Shown here in pieces: positions 8,597-16,926 of a DNA stretch of 64,000 nucleotides (position 1 is the stretch's first letter; every line of letters starts with the position of its first letter). Source of the stretch: Agrobacterium leguminum (GTDB lineage: Bacteria; Pseudomonadota; Alphaproteobacteria; Rhizobiales; Rhizobiaceae); the NCBI RefSeq assembly GCF_015704895.1, contig NZ_JADQWB010000018.1, positions 1 to 64,000 on the forward strand, given 5' to 3'. Below the pieces are notes generated by a model that was not told the DNA's origin, ran no database searches, and was given only the letters and a program-made list of their open reading frames with translations. The position numbers and the translations under genes are program-made.

Positions 8597-9452
8597 GCTA
8601 AACATGCGCTCATTGGATCCCGAGGCCGTCGAGGCTTTCCTTCTCGTTGCCGAATTGCAGTCGTTCACACGGGTTGCAGGCGTGATGAACACGTCACAGG
8701 CGGCGATATCGCTGCGCCTGCGCCGGCTCGAGGACATGCTGGGGCATCGCCTCGTCGAACGGACGCCGCGCCGCGTGCGTTTGACGGCGGCCGGCGAACG
8801 TTTTCTGGAGCCCGCGCGGGCTTATGTTGCGGCCGGCCGGCGTGCGCTCGACGTCTTTGGGCAGGAGCCGACCCGCCTCGCGATCGGTTTCACGCATCAT
8901 TTGATCGGGGCCGACCTGCCCCGGATACTCCGGGTGATCAGCGAGCGTGAGACGAGCGTTACGCTTCATCTGCGCACGGCCGGCACCAGGACCCTGCTTG
9001 AACTCTACGATGCCGGCGCGCTCGATGCGATCGTCGTGTTGCGGCATGACGACATTCGTCGCGATGGCGAGTTGCTGTTTCAGGAAAGCTTCGGCTGGTA
9101 CTGCAGCGCGGATTTCGATCTGCCTTCGAACCTGCCGGTGCCGCTGGTGCTTCAACCGGAACCCTGCAATTTGCGAGCCATGGCCCTTCGGGCGCTGGAG
9201 GCGGCAGACATCGCCTGGCGCGAGGTGTTCGTCGGAACCGGGGCAACGGCGGTGGGAGCGGCTGCCGAAGCCGGGATCGGCGTCGCACTGCTGGCGCGAA
9301 GTGTGGCGCCTGCCGGTCTGCGGGAGGTGAGGGACGGCCTGCTCCCACAGCTTTCGAAACTGGACGTGGTGATGATTTCCGCGGTTACCGGCGATCACGC
9401 GAACGCCGTGCTGCGACGGATCACGCGGGCATTTCAGTCCCCTCGAATTTGA
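8595..9452 (+). CDS. LysR family transcriptional regulator
   Basis: 285 residues. The N-terminal winged helix covers about residues 5-65: VEAFLLVAELQSFTRVAGVM, then NTSQAAISLRLRRLEDMLGH and VERTPRRVRLTAAGERFLEPA. A periplasmic-binding-like effector domain follows (LAIGFTHHLIGADLPRIL onward). A second ATG at 8604 is also possible, because the dyad at 8582-8596 covers the first ATG and neither start has a good ribosome-binding site. Its divergent neighbour is the MFS transporter, the most likely target. The effector is unknown. Confidence 0.88.
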   Translation: MLNMRSLDPEAVEAFLLVAELQSFTRVAGVMNTSQAAISLRLRRLEDMLGHRLVERTPRRVRLTAAGERFLEPARAYVAAGRRALDVFGQEPTRLAIGFTHHLIGADLPRILRVISERETSVTLHLRTAGTRTLLELYDAGALDAIVVLRHDDIRRDGELLFQESFGWYCSADFDLPSNLPVPLVLQPEPCNLRAMALRALEAADIAWREVFVGTGATAVGAAAEAGIGVALLARSVAPAGLREVRDGLLPQLSKLDVVMISAVTGDHANAVLRRITRAFQSPRI

Positions 9453-9486
9453 ATTGCCTATTTTCGAATTTCATCTTCGACCGTGA

Positions 9487-9515
9487 TTGAATCTCATTGG
9501 TAACCTTACTAACAT
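9487..9515 (+). promoter_or_regulatory. Promoter of the GntR gene
   Basis: TTGAAT (9487-9492), a 17-base spacer and TAACAT (9510-9515) form a plausible sigma70-type promoter. The -10 lies inside the palindrome TAACATGTTA. Transcription would begin near 9522, leaving a leader of about 23 bases to the proposed TTG start at 9545. Confidence 0.45.
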
Positions 9516-9520
9516 GTTAG
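9509..9520. promoter_or_regulatory. GntR operator 1, CTAACATGTTAG
   Basis: Perfect 12-bp palindrome overlapping the -10 of the GntR promoter. The inner ten bases, TAACATGTTA, recur exactly at 10382-10391 in front of the ABC operon. A short AT-rich palindrome of this kind is typical of FadR/FCD-type GntR operators. Its place on the -10 predicts autorepression. Confidence 0.6.
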
Positions 9521-9544
9521 ATGCATGCATTGGAGGTTCGCTCA

Positions 9545-10252
9545 TTGGTAGAGAAAAAGAAGAAGGATGGTCGTAGCCTGAGAAATGCGGAGGGGCACGT
9601 CAATCAGAGAGACCGCGCCTATTCCAGTTTCACGGAGCACCTTCTTTCCCGCCAGCTTCGCCCCGGACAATTTGTTTCGCAACGGCAATTGGTCGAGCTT
9701 ACCCAGTTGCCGCTTGCGGCGATCCGTGAGCTGATCCCGCGCCTTGAGGCCGAAGGGCTGCTGGTGACGGTTCCGCAGCGTGGCATGCAGATCGCCCAGG
9801 TCGATCTCAATCTGGTGCAGGATGCATTTCAGGTCAGGCTGTTTCTGGAAAAGGAGGCGGTCCAGATATTTGCGAGGCTGGTTAGCGATGAGACGCTCGA
9901 GGCGATCCGGCAGGAACATCTGGATATCATCGATGCCTGCAATGCCGAACCGGACGCCAATCACGTCTCCAGAGCCCTTGTGGACAGGGCGCAGGAACTG
10001 GATTCCCGATTTCATCACGGCATGATCGATTCCCTGCAGAACTCGATCCTCACCAATATCTACCGTGTGAACGCCATAAAAATCAGGCTGATCCGCCAGG
10101 CGCATACGCAGCTCAATCCTCCGCTCGTCCTGCCCACGATGTACGATCACCTGAACCTTCTCGATGCGATTGCCTCACGCGATCCGGCCGCTGCCGCCGC
10201 CGCGATGGAGCAGCACATTCACAATGCCAAAAACCGCGCGATCGCACGGTAG
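9545..10252 (+). CDS. GntR family transcriptional regulator, FCD-type effector domain
   Basis: 235 residues. The winged helix at about 20-85 includes LSRQLRPGQFVSQRQLVELT and AAIRELIPRLEAEGLLVTVP. It is followed by an all-helical FCD domain with the expected metal-site region (FRLEKE-like FLEKEAVQIFARLV, DSRFHHGMID and a late MEQHI histidine). I prefer the TTG at 9545 over the ATG at 9521. TTG is eight bases after a perfect TGGAGG (9531-9536), whereas the ATG has no ribosome-binding site and lies at the predicted transcription start next to the operator. It is transcribed towards the ABC importer operon, which carries the same palindrome, so it probably controls both. FCD regulators generally sense carboxylic acids or sugar acids. 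Confidence 0.85.
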   Translation: MVEKKKKDGRSLRNAEGHVNQRDRAYSSFTEHLLSRQLRPGQFVSQRQLVELTQLPLAAIRELIPRLEAEGLLVTVPQRGMQIAQVDLNLVQDAFQVRLFLEKEAVQIFARLVSDETLEAIRQEHLDIIDACNAEPDANHVSRALVDRAQELDSRFHHGMIDSLQNSILTNIYRVNAIKIRLIRQAHTQLNPPLVLPTMYDHLNLLDAIASRDPAAAAAAMEQHIHNAKNRAIAR

Positions 10253-10562
10253 CGGCTCTTCTGGCGGGCCTTCCGGGCTGTTTCCCTATGCTTGGGGCAG
10301 CCACGCCAGAGCGTGACGTCCAATGAAACCGCTGCCGAATGCGTAAGGGCGCGGCAGGTGGAATGTCACTGCCAATCAAGGTAACATGTTAGCTATTGCG
10401 GCAGTGAAATTTTCCTGCTAGCTTCCGTCTGTCTTGAGGGAGGAGATGCGGTCGCGCAGCAAATCCGCGCCGACCGGGAGGGAGAGGTATGCGCCCGCAT
10501 TCTCATCCGGGGGCGATACGTCATTGAGGAAAATAACCGAGATTTGGGAGGATATGATTGAC
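10253..10562 (+). promoter_or_regulatory. Upstream region of the sugar-type ABC operon, with GntR operator 2 at 10381-10392
   Basis: 310 bases without a gene. GTAACATGTTAG at 10381-10392 repeats the palindrome of the GntR promoter in 11 of 12 positions, with the 10-bp core identical. Five bases later comes TTGCGG (10396-10401), a possible -35 with a weak -10 TAGCTT at 10419-10424. This leaves a leader of about 135 bases before the binding-protein start. The ribosome-binding site GGGAGGA is at 10546-10552. Confidence 0.55.
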
Positions 10563-11885
10563 ATGAAATTTTTCAGAAACAGTCTGGCGGCCGCGTCAAA
10601 AGTGGCAGCCCTTGCATCATGTGTCGTTTTTACCGGTTCGATTGCGGGAGCCGCCGATTTCAACTGGCGTTCACAGGAAGGCCAGACAATAAATGTTCTT
10701 TTCACGAACCATCCCTGGCCGAATGCCATCAAGGATATGACCAGTGAATTTACGGAAAAGACCGGCATCAAGGTTCGCGTCGAGATTCTCAACGAAGACC
10801 CGATCCGCGCGCGTCTGTCGACGCTCATGCAGGCGAGGTCATCGGATGTCGATGCCTTCATTTCGCTGAAAATCCGTGAGGGCGCGGTCTACAACAAGGC
10901 TGGCTGGTATGCCGATCTCAACCCGTTGCTGAAGGATGCGAGCCTGACGTCGCCGGATTTTAATTTCGAGGATTTCGGCGAGGGGCTGCGCAAGAACGAG
11001 ATTTTTGATGGCAAGCTGACCGGCGTGCCGATCAATGTCGAAGGTCCGCTGTTCTACTGGCGCAAGGATATCTTCGCCAAGTGCAACGTTCCTGAACCGC
11101 AATATCTCGAAGACATTCCCGCCGCCGCAAAAACAATCTCGGAATGCGACAAGTCGGTCAACGCCTGGACGGCGCGCGGCGTGCGCAATGCGATACCCTA
11201 TCCGATGGCGTCTTTCGTCTTCAATCTTGGCGGCGACTTCAAGTCTGCGGACAAGACCAAGCCGGGCCTGTGCCAGGAAAAGACCATAGCCGGCCTGCAG
11301 ATGTATGGCGATCTTCTGAAAACCTATGGCGCCGTCGGTGCTTCCAACCATTCTTTCCCGCAGGTCGTCGAGCTTCTCGGTCAGGGTAAGGTCGCCATGA
11401 CGCATGAGTCCTCCAACGAATTCTCCAATATCGTCAAATTCCCCGGCCGCGCTGAAGATCTTGCCATCAAGGTGCTGCCGCCCGGCAAGGAAACCGGCAT
11501 TTCCAAGCCCGTCGCCTTCGGCTGGGGTCTGTCGATGTCGAATTTCTCCAAACGCAAGGAGGCCACCTGGCTGTTCATGCAATGGGCGACGTCGCCGGAG
11601 ATCGAGGCCCGTCTCATTCAGGCCGGTGTCGCGCCGCCACGCAGCTCGGTCTTTGACGGTGCGGATATGAAAAAATTCACCGACGAATTGCCGATCCGCA
11701 AGAGCTGGGCCGACGCCATCAGGCAGATCAGCAAAACCGGCACCGGCGACTACGCATCGCCGACCGACAAGGTGCCGCAGACCCGCGAGATCATCGGCAA
11801 GGTGGTTCAGGATTATCTGCTCGGCAACAATACGATCAAGGATGGCGCCTGCGAGGCGGACAAGGCCCTGCTCGCCCTGCAATAA
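10563..11885 (+). CDS. ABC transporter substrate-binding protein, family 1 (carbohydrate type)
   Basis: 440-residue periplasmic receptor of the UgpB/MalE-like family. The signal peptide is MKFFRNSLAAASKVAALASC up to about residue 33 (IAGAA/DF). The mature part shows the family-1 features INVLFTNHPWPNAIKDMTSEF, LMQARSSDVDAFISLKI, GVPINVEGPLFYWRKDIFA and a late AFGWGLSMSNFSKRKEATWL. Of two close ATGs (10554 and 10563), the second has the correct spacing from GGGAGGA. It is the first gene of the operon with two permeases, an ATPase, a dehydrogenase and a lyase. The ligand is probably a sugar or sugar acid, judging by family and enzyme partners. Confidence 0.9.
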   Translation: MKFFRNSLAAASKVAALASCVVFTGSIAGAADFNWRSQEGQTINVLFTNHPWPNAIKDMTSEFTEKTGIKVRVEILNEDPIRARLSTLMQARSSDVDAFISLKIREGAVYNKAGWYADLNPLLKDASLTSPDFNFEDFGEGLRKNEIFDGKLTGVPINVEGPLFYWRKDIFAKCNVPEPQYLEDIPAAAKTISECDKSVNAWTARGVRNAIPYPMASFVFNLGGDFKSADKTKPGLCQEKTIAGLQMYGDLLKTYGAVGASNHSFPQVVELLGQGKVAMTHESSNEFSNIVKFPGRAEDLAIKVLPPGKETGISKPVAFGWGLSMSNFSKRKEATWLFMQWATSPEIEARLIQAGVAPPRSSVFDGADMKKFTDELPIRKSWADAIRQISKTGTGDYASPTDKVPQTREIIGKVVQDYLLGNNTIKDGACEADKALLALQ

Positions 11886-11915
11886 TTCGCCGGCTTCAGG
11901 AATTCCTCCCGGGAA

Positions 11916-11949
11916 ATCCGGTTCCGTGCTGCAAAGTCCGGAGCCGGAT
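11916..11949 (+). other. Intercistronic hairpin after the binding-protein gene
   Basis: ATCCGGTTCCG and CGGAGCCGGAT can pair as an 11-bp stem with one G-U, around a 12-base loop, 30 bases past the stop. No U-run follows. The position suits 3'-end protection or partial termination that raises binding-protein output over the permeases. Confidence 0.45.
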
Positions 11950-12080
11950 CCCCGGCGGGAAATATTGCTCTCCCCAATCGTTGCACAGGCCGCCGGTCAG
12001 TTTCACGGCGTGCGGCCTGGCGCGGCTTGGGGCAAGCAATTGCAGACACAAATATCATTTTCATGAGGGATCCCCGTGTG

Positions 12081-12974
12081 ATGACCGCTCCGATGCCTTC
12101 CCGCATCTCCGGCCCCGGCCAGACCGTTCTTTCCTTTCGCTGGATGATGGCGCCCGCCGTGGCATTCGTCGGCTTGATGATCGTTTTCCCCATTCTTTAT
12201 GCGATCTGGATTTCGCTGCGCGAAAACTCGCTCGGCATGGATGATCGCTTCGTCGGTCTTGCGAATTATCTCGAGCTGCTTTCCGACGGGGAATTTCACA
12301 ACGCCTTCATTCTGACATGGGTGCTTTATGGACTCGCGCTCGCCATGCAGATGGTGATCGGCACCTGGCTCGGTTTCACCCTCAACCGGGTGCGTAGCGC
12401 GCGCAATCTCGTTCGCACGGTGGCTGTCATGCCCTTCATGATGCCGCCGGTGGTCGTGGGCATGATGGCTATCGTCATTCTCGACCCGGCCGTCGGCGTT
12501 GCGAACTGGCTGCTCGGGGAGGTGGGGATCGGCCCGAGCCTCTGGCTCGCCGATCCAAAGTGGGTCCTTCTGACGGTTGCCGCCGTCGACACATGGCAAT
12601 GGTCGCCGCTGATCGGACTTCTGGTTCTGGGCGGCCTTCAATCCCTGCCGACGAAGGTGTTCGAGGCGGCGGAGATCGATGGCGTCATCGGCTGGAAGAG
12701 GCTCGTTCACATCACCCTGCCGTTGCTTGCACCGACGCTGCTGTCCGCCGCGATCCTGCGGTCGGTCGACCTGCTGCGTTTCTTCGACGTGATCTATATC
12801 ACCACGCGCGGCGGGCCGGGCAATGCGTCGACCACGCTCAATATCTATGCCTACCAGCAGGGCTTCGAGTTTTCCCGTTTCGGCTATGCCTCGGCCGGCA
12901 TGATCACGCTCGCGGCCGTCGTCATGGTCACCGTCGTCGCCTTTTCCCGGCTGCGACAGGCCGTCACCTGGTAA
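12081..12974 (+). CDS. ABC transporter permease, MalF/UgpA type
   Basis: 297-residue inner-membrane subunit with six predicted helices. The coupling-helix EAA loop reads EAAEIDGVIGWKRLVHITLPLL, matching the carbohydrate-family pattern EAA-x3-G-x9-I-x-LP. DTWQWSPLIGLLVLGGLQSL just before it is typical of MalF-like permeases. The start at 12081 has GAGGGA ten bases upstream; an ATG at 12063 is an alternative. It forms the pore with the next gene, which starts 17 bases after this stop. Confidence 0.88.
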   Translation: MTAPMPSRISGPGQTVLSFRWMMAPAVAFVGLMIVFPILYAIWISLRENSLGMDDRFVGLANYLELLSDGEFHNAFILTWVLYGLALAMQMVIGTWLGFTLNRVRSARNLVRTVAVMPFMMPPVVVGMMAIVILDPAVGVANWLLGEVGIGPSLWLADPKWVLLTVAAVDTWQWSPLIGLLVLGGLQSLPTKVFEAAEIDGVIGWKRLVHITLPLLAPTLLSAAILRSVDLLRFFDVIYITTRGGPGNASTTLNIYAYQQGFEFSRFGYASAGMITLAAVVMVTVVAFSRLRQAVTW

Positions 12975-12991
12975 ATCGAGGAGGAATTTTC

Positions 12992-13825
12992 ATGCACGAA
13001 CACGAGGCATATCAGCCTTCCCTTGCCGAAAGACTGCGCGGCGGCCTCAGCACCGCCATTCTGGTCATCGCCGCGATCACCCCGATCCTCTGGATGATCC
13101 TGTCGTCCTTCAAGGATCGTTACGAGGTGACGAAGCTGCCGCCGAGCCTCTTTTTCACACCCACCCTGGACAATTACCGGCAGCTTTTCGAGCGCACGGA
13201 GTTTCTGTCCAATACGCTGAATTCGCTCATCGTTTCCACTGGCGCGACATTGCTCGGCATACTGCTCGCATTTCCGGCGGCCTTTGCCGTCTCCTGGCAT
13301 CGCACCACATGGCCTGCGACACTGGCGCTGTTTTCACGCATGGCGCCGGGCACGCTGTTCCTGCTGCCCTGGTTCATCATCTTTTCCGAACTCGGGCTTG
13401 TCGGTTCCTACACGGTGTTGATCCTGACCCATGCCGTCATCGCCATGCCGGTCGCCCTGTGGACGATGCTGCCCTATTTCGACGCCATGCCGCGCGAACT
13501 GGTGGAAGCCGCCCAGATGGACGGTTGCCGTCCGCTGTCGGTGCTCTGGCGCATCGTTCTTCCGGTGGTCATGCCCGGTGTGGTGGTGTCATCCATTCTC
13601 TGCTTCATCTTCACCTGGAACTATTTCCTGTTCGCTCTGGCGCTCTCCGGCTTCGACACCAAGACCGCCATCGTCGCGTCGTTCAATTTCATCGGTGAGG
13701 GCGTCACCAACTGGGGCGCGCTGATGGCCGCCGCAACCATGATCGCTCTTCCGCCGCTCATTCTTACCCTGCTCGTCCAGCGCCGCCTTGTCGCGGGTCT
13801 GTCCGCAGGGGCAGTCAAAGGATAA
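12992..13825 (+). CDS. ABC transporter permease, MalG/UgpE type
   Basis: 277 residues and six hydrophobic segments. The EAA loop is VEAAQMDGCRPLSVLWRIVLP, and FIFTWNYFLFALALSG is the conserved MalG-like tail motif. The start at 12992 follows GAGGAGG by six bases. It is the partner of the MalF-type permease directly upstream and ends four bases before the ATPase gene. Confidence 0.88.
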   Translation: MHEHEAYQPSLAERLRGGLSTAILVIAAITPILWMILSSFKDRYEVTKLPPSLFFTPTLDNYRQLFERTEFLSNTLNSLIVSTGATLLGILLAFPAAFAVSWHRTTWPATLALFSRMAPGTLFLLPWFIIFSELGLVGSYTVLILTHAVIAMPVALWTMLPYFDAMPRELVEAAQMDGCRPLSVLWRIVLPVVMPGVVVSSILCFIFTWNYFLFALALSGFDTKTAIVASFNFIGEGVTNWGALMAAATMIALPPLILTLLVQRRLVAGLSAGAVKG

Positions 13826-13829
13826 TTCC

Positions 13830-14897
13830 ATGGCCACTCTTTCCATTCAGAACGTCGTCAAGGCTTACGGCGCGCACCGTGTCATCCATGGCCTCTCCTT
13901 CGATATTGTCGATGGCGAATTCATTGTCTTCGTCGGTCCTTCCGGCTGCGGAAAATCGACGCTGCTGCGCATGATTGCCGGCCTGGAGAATTTTCAGGAG
14001 GGTTCGATCTCCATTGACGGAACGGTCGTCAACAGGCTTCGTCCCTGGGAGCGGGATGTTGCGATGGTGTTTCAGGAATATGCGCTTTATCCGCATATGA
14101 CCGTGGAAAAGAACATCGGCTTTGCCCTGCGGATGAACGGTGTGCCGGAAGCGCAGGTGAAGCAGCGCGTCGAAGACGTGTCGCGCACCCTGCAGCTTAC
14201 CCATCTGCTGAAGCGACGCCCGCGCGAACTTTCCGGTGGCCAGCGCCAGCGTGTGGCGATGGGGCGCGCCATGGTGCGCGGACCGAAGGTTTTTCTCTTC
14301 GATGAGCCGCTATCCAATCTCGACGCCCAGCTGCGTGTCGATCTGCGTGCGGAAATCAAGCAGCTCCACCAGCGGCTCGGCAGCACCATGATCTATGTCA
14401 CCCACGATCAGGTGGAAGCCATGACCATGGCCGACCGTATCGTCGTGCTGAAGGATGGTCACATCCAGCAGATCGGTGCGCCGGAGGAGCTTTACCGCAA
14501 CCCGAGAACCCGTTTCGTCGCCGGTTTTATCGGGGCGCCGGCCATGAATTTCCTGCCCGTGCAGCTTTCGAAGGGGGTCGCAACCCTGCCGGATGGCACG
14601 CGCATCCCCATTTCGGTCGAACGCCGGGACTATGAAGGTGCAGCGGAACTCGGCGTGCGGCCAGAACATCTTTCGCTGGATTCGGCCCATCGGGCCTCGT
14701 CGTCCGCCACGATTTCCGGTCCCGTTCAACTGATCGAACCATTGGGGGCGGACACGCTCGCCTTGCTGGATATTGCCGGCAACCGGCTGAATTGCCGCCT
14801 GCCGGGCGATATGGCGCCTGCGCCGGGCGAAATCCTGACCGTCAGTTTCGATCCCGATCGCTGCGTTCTGTTCGATCAGGCCGGCGCACGTATTTAA
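13830..14897 (+). CDS. ABC transporter ATPase, UgpC/MalK type
   Basis: 355 residues. The nucleotide-binding domain has Walker A GPSGCGKST (about 37-45), Q-loop FQEYALYPHM, signature LSGGQRQRVAMGRAM, Walker B VFLFDEPLSNLD and the H-loop in YVTHDQVEAM. A C-terminal TOBE/OB regulatory part runs from about 235, with GVRPEHLSL, as in MalK-family importers. It energises the preceding two permeases and follows them by four bases. In this family such ATPases sometimes serve several importers. Confidence 0.9.
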   Translation: MATLSIQNVVKAYGAHRVIHGLSFDIVDGEFIVFVGPSGCGKSTLLRMIAGLENFQEGSISIDGTVVNRLRPWERDVAMVFQEYALYPHMTVEKNIGFALRMNGVPEAQVKQRVEDVSRTLQLTHLLKRRPRELSGGQRQRVAMGRAMVRGPKVFLFDEPLSNLDAQLRVDLRAEIKQLHQRLGSTMIYVTHDQVEAMTMADRIVVLKDGHIQQIGAPEELYRNPRTRFVAGFIGAPAMNFLPVQLSKGVATLPDGTRIPISVERRDYEGAAELGVRPEHLSLDSAHRASSSATISGPVQLIEPLGADTLALLDIAGNRLNCRLPGDMAPAPGEILTVSFDPDRCVLFDQAGARI

Positions 14898-14922
14898 TTC
14901 CGATTTTCCGAGAGACACTGCA

Positions 14923-15876
14923 ATGAGCAAGACCGTACTGGTAACGGCAACGAATTATTCCCGCTATTGCGCGGACGCCAAGGCGATGCTGGAGGCGGAA
15001 GGTATCGAGGTCGTTGAAAACGGCTTCGGGCGGCCGATGACATTTGACGAATTATCGGCAAGACTTGGCGAAGTCGATGCCGTTATCGCCGGTGTCGATA
15101 CCTGGAACGACCGTGTTTTCGACCTTGCCCCGCGACTGAAGGCGATTGCGCGTTTTGGTGTCGGTGTCGATAATATCGATATCGATGCGGCCCACCGGCA
15201 TGGCATCGCGGTGACGAATGCGCCGGGCGGCAATGCCAATGCGGTGGCCGAGCTGACGCTCGGGCTGATCCTTTCGGCAATGCGTCGGATACCCTATCTG
15301 CACGATGCCTTGCGCGGTGGCGCATGGGACCGTTTCGTCGGGCAGGAACTGATCGGCCGCCGCGTTGGCCTCCTAGGTTTCGGTAACATCGCCCGCAAGA
15401 TCGCGCGCAAGCTCTCCGGTTTCGATGTGGAGGTGATCGCTTACGACAAGTTTCCCGACCAGGCTGCCGCAACGAAGCTTGGCGTGCGGATGTGCGAGAT
15501 GGATGAGGTGCTTTCGTCTTCAGACATTCTCGTGATGATGATGCCAAGCCTGCCAGAGACACGCCGTCTCATGGATGCCGGCCGTTTTGCCCGGATGAAA
15601 CCCGGCTCGATCTTCATAAACACGGCGCGTGGCGCCCTTGTGGATGAGAAGGCGCTTTACGACGCCATCGTCAGCGGCCATCTTCAGGCGGCGGCGATCG
15701 ATGTCTATGAGATGGAGCCTGCCTTGCCCGATAATCCGCTCTTTACGCTGCCGCAGATCGTCACCACGCCGCATACGGCAGCGGAAACCTACGAAACCTA
15801 CACCTCCATCGGCCGGATTACCGCCGAGGCCGTGATCGATGTGCTCGCGAACCGCCAGCCACGCAACCAGCTCTGA
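14923..15876 (+). CDS. D-isomer-specific 2-hydroxyacid dehydrogenase (SerA-like)
   Basis: 317 residues. The NAD-binding motif is GLLGFGNIARKIA. The catalytic arginine lies in INTARGALVDEKAL and the catalytic histidine in TTPHTAAET, with the acidic partner in the intervening VYEMEPALPDNP. The N-terminal FGVGVDNIDIDAAHRHGIAV is typical of phosphoglycerate dehydrogenase and related hydroxyacid reductases. It lacks the C-terminal ACT domain, so it is not a regulated biosynthetic SerA. It is 25 bases after the ATPase and 64 before the DapA-like gene. This suggests it handles an imported 2-hydroxy or 2-keto acid. Confidence 0.85.
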   Translation: MSKTVLVTATNYSRYCADAKAMLEAEGIEVVENGFGRPMTFDELSARLGEVDAVIAGVDTWNDRVFDLAPRLKAIARFGVGVDNIDIDAAHRHGIAVTNAPGGNANAVAELTLGLILSAMRRIPYLHDALRGGAWDRFVGQELIGRRVGLLGFGNIARKIARKLSGFDVEVIAYDKFPDQAAATKLGVRMCEMDEVLSSSDILVMMMPSLPETRRLMDAGRFARMKPGSIFINTARGALVDEKALYDAIVSGHLQAAAIDVYEMEPALPDNPLFTLPQIVTTPHTAAETYETYTSIGRITAEAVIDVLANRQPRNQL

Positions 15877-15940
15877 TCCACGCCGGCAAGGCTTCCGCAT
15901 CGGAATGCCGGAACCACATATGTTTGACAGGACGAAAACA

Positions 15941-16864
15941 ATGACCAAGCGTATCGAAGGCATCATTCCCGTGATGATTACCCCCTTCAGGGGCGGCAAG
16001 ATAGATTTCGAGGGCGTCGCCAATCTCGTGGAATGGTACATCGCCAATGGATCGGACGCGCTGTTTGCCGTTTGCCAGTCTTCTGAAATGATGTTCCTCA
16101 CCCTTGAGGAGCGCGTGGAACTGGCTGCTTTTGTTAAGAAAGCCGCCGCCGGCCGTATTCCCGTCATTGCCTCGGGCCATATCAGCGAGGCGCTTGAAGA
16201 TCAGCAGAAAGAGCTCAATGCCATCGCGCAGACGGGTGTTGACGGTATGGTGCTTGTCACCAACCGGCTGGATGCCCGGCAGGAGGGCGGCTCGAAGTTC
16301 CTCGACGATCTCGGCTGGCTCCTCGAGCGTCTGCCTTCCGACCTGCCGCTTGGTCTCTACGAATGCCCGGCTCCCTATCGCCGTCTCATGACCGATGCCG
16401 AAATTTCCTTCTGCGCCAATAGCGGTCGTTTCGTTATCCTCAAGGATGTCTCCTGTGATCTTGAAACGGTCAAGCGGCGTGTAGCGCTCACCGCGAATAC
16501 GCCGCTTGCCATCGTCAACGCCAATGCGGCGATTGCATTCGACGCCATGAAAGCGGGATCGCGCGGTTTCACCGGGGTCTTCACCAATTTCCATCCCGAT
16601 CTCTACAAATGGCTGCTGACGGAAGCCGGCCGGCAACCGGACCTGGCTGACGAGCTGTCGGTCTATCTGGCGCTCGCCGCCATGGCGGAGCCCATGGGTT
16701 ATCCCAAACTGGCGAAACTCTACCACCAGCGCCTCGGCACCATAAGCGACATCGAAAGCCGCGCGGTGACGTTCGATATTCAGGAGCGTTTCTGGGCGAT
16801 AGAGGCTCTTCTGGACAAGATCATGCAGGGCACGGAGGAATTCCGGCGGCGCATATCCAGATAG
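15941..16864 (+). CDS. Dihydrodipicolinate synthase/N-acetylneuraminate lyase family protein
   Basis: 307-residue class I aldolase-fold enzyme. The Schiff-base lysine is K168 in FVILKDVSCD, and the conserved tyrosine is Y140 in GLYECPAPYRR. The N-terminal IEGIIPVMITPF is the usual opening strand. The pyruvate-binding loop differs from true DapA: the TTG of GTTGE is replaced around AVCQSSEMMFLTLEE. It is therefore more likely a lyase or dehydratase for a sugar acid or keto acid than a lysine-biosynthesis enzyme. I start at 15941 (IEGIIP follows at once); an ATG at 15920 is possible. It is the last gene of the operon and converges on the ROK gene. Confidence 0.85.
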   Translation: MTKRIEGIIPVMITPFRGGKIDFEGVANLVEWYIANGSDALFAVCQSSEMMFLTLEERVELAAFVKKAAAGRIPVIASGHISEALEDQQKELNAIAQTGVDGMVLVTNRLDARQEGGSKFLDDLGWLLERLPSDLPLGLYECPAPYRRLMTDAEISFCANSGRFVILKDVSCDLETVKRRVALTANTPLAIVNANAAIAFDAMKAGSRGFTGVFTNFHPDLYKWLLTEAGRQPDLADELSVYLALAAMAEPMGYPKLAKLYHQRLGTISDIESRAVTFDIQERFWAIEALLDKIMQGTEEFRRRISR

Positions 16865-16871
16865 CGGCGTC

Positions 16872-16888
16872 CCCTGTCATCAACAGGG
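16872..16888. terminator. Short hairpin between convergent genes
   Basis: CCCTGT and ACAGGG arms (6 bp) around a five-base loop, eight bases after the lyase stop and before the convergent ROK stop. There is no U-run. It is a candidate end signal for the ABC operon, of modest strength. Confidence 0.35.
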
Positions 16889-16926
16889 AGGCCAATGGGG
16901 AAAACAGTTCTGCCGGCCATGGCATG

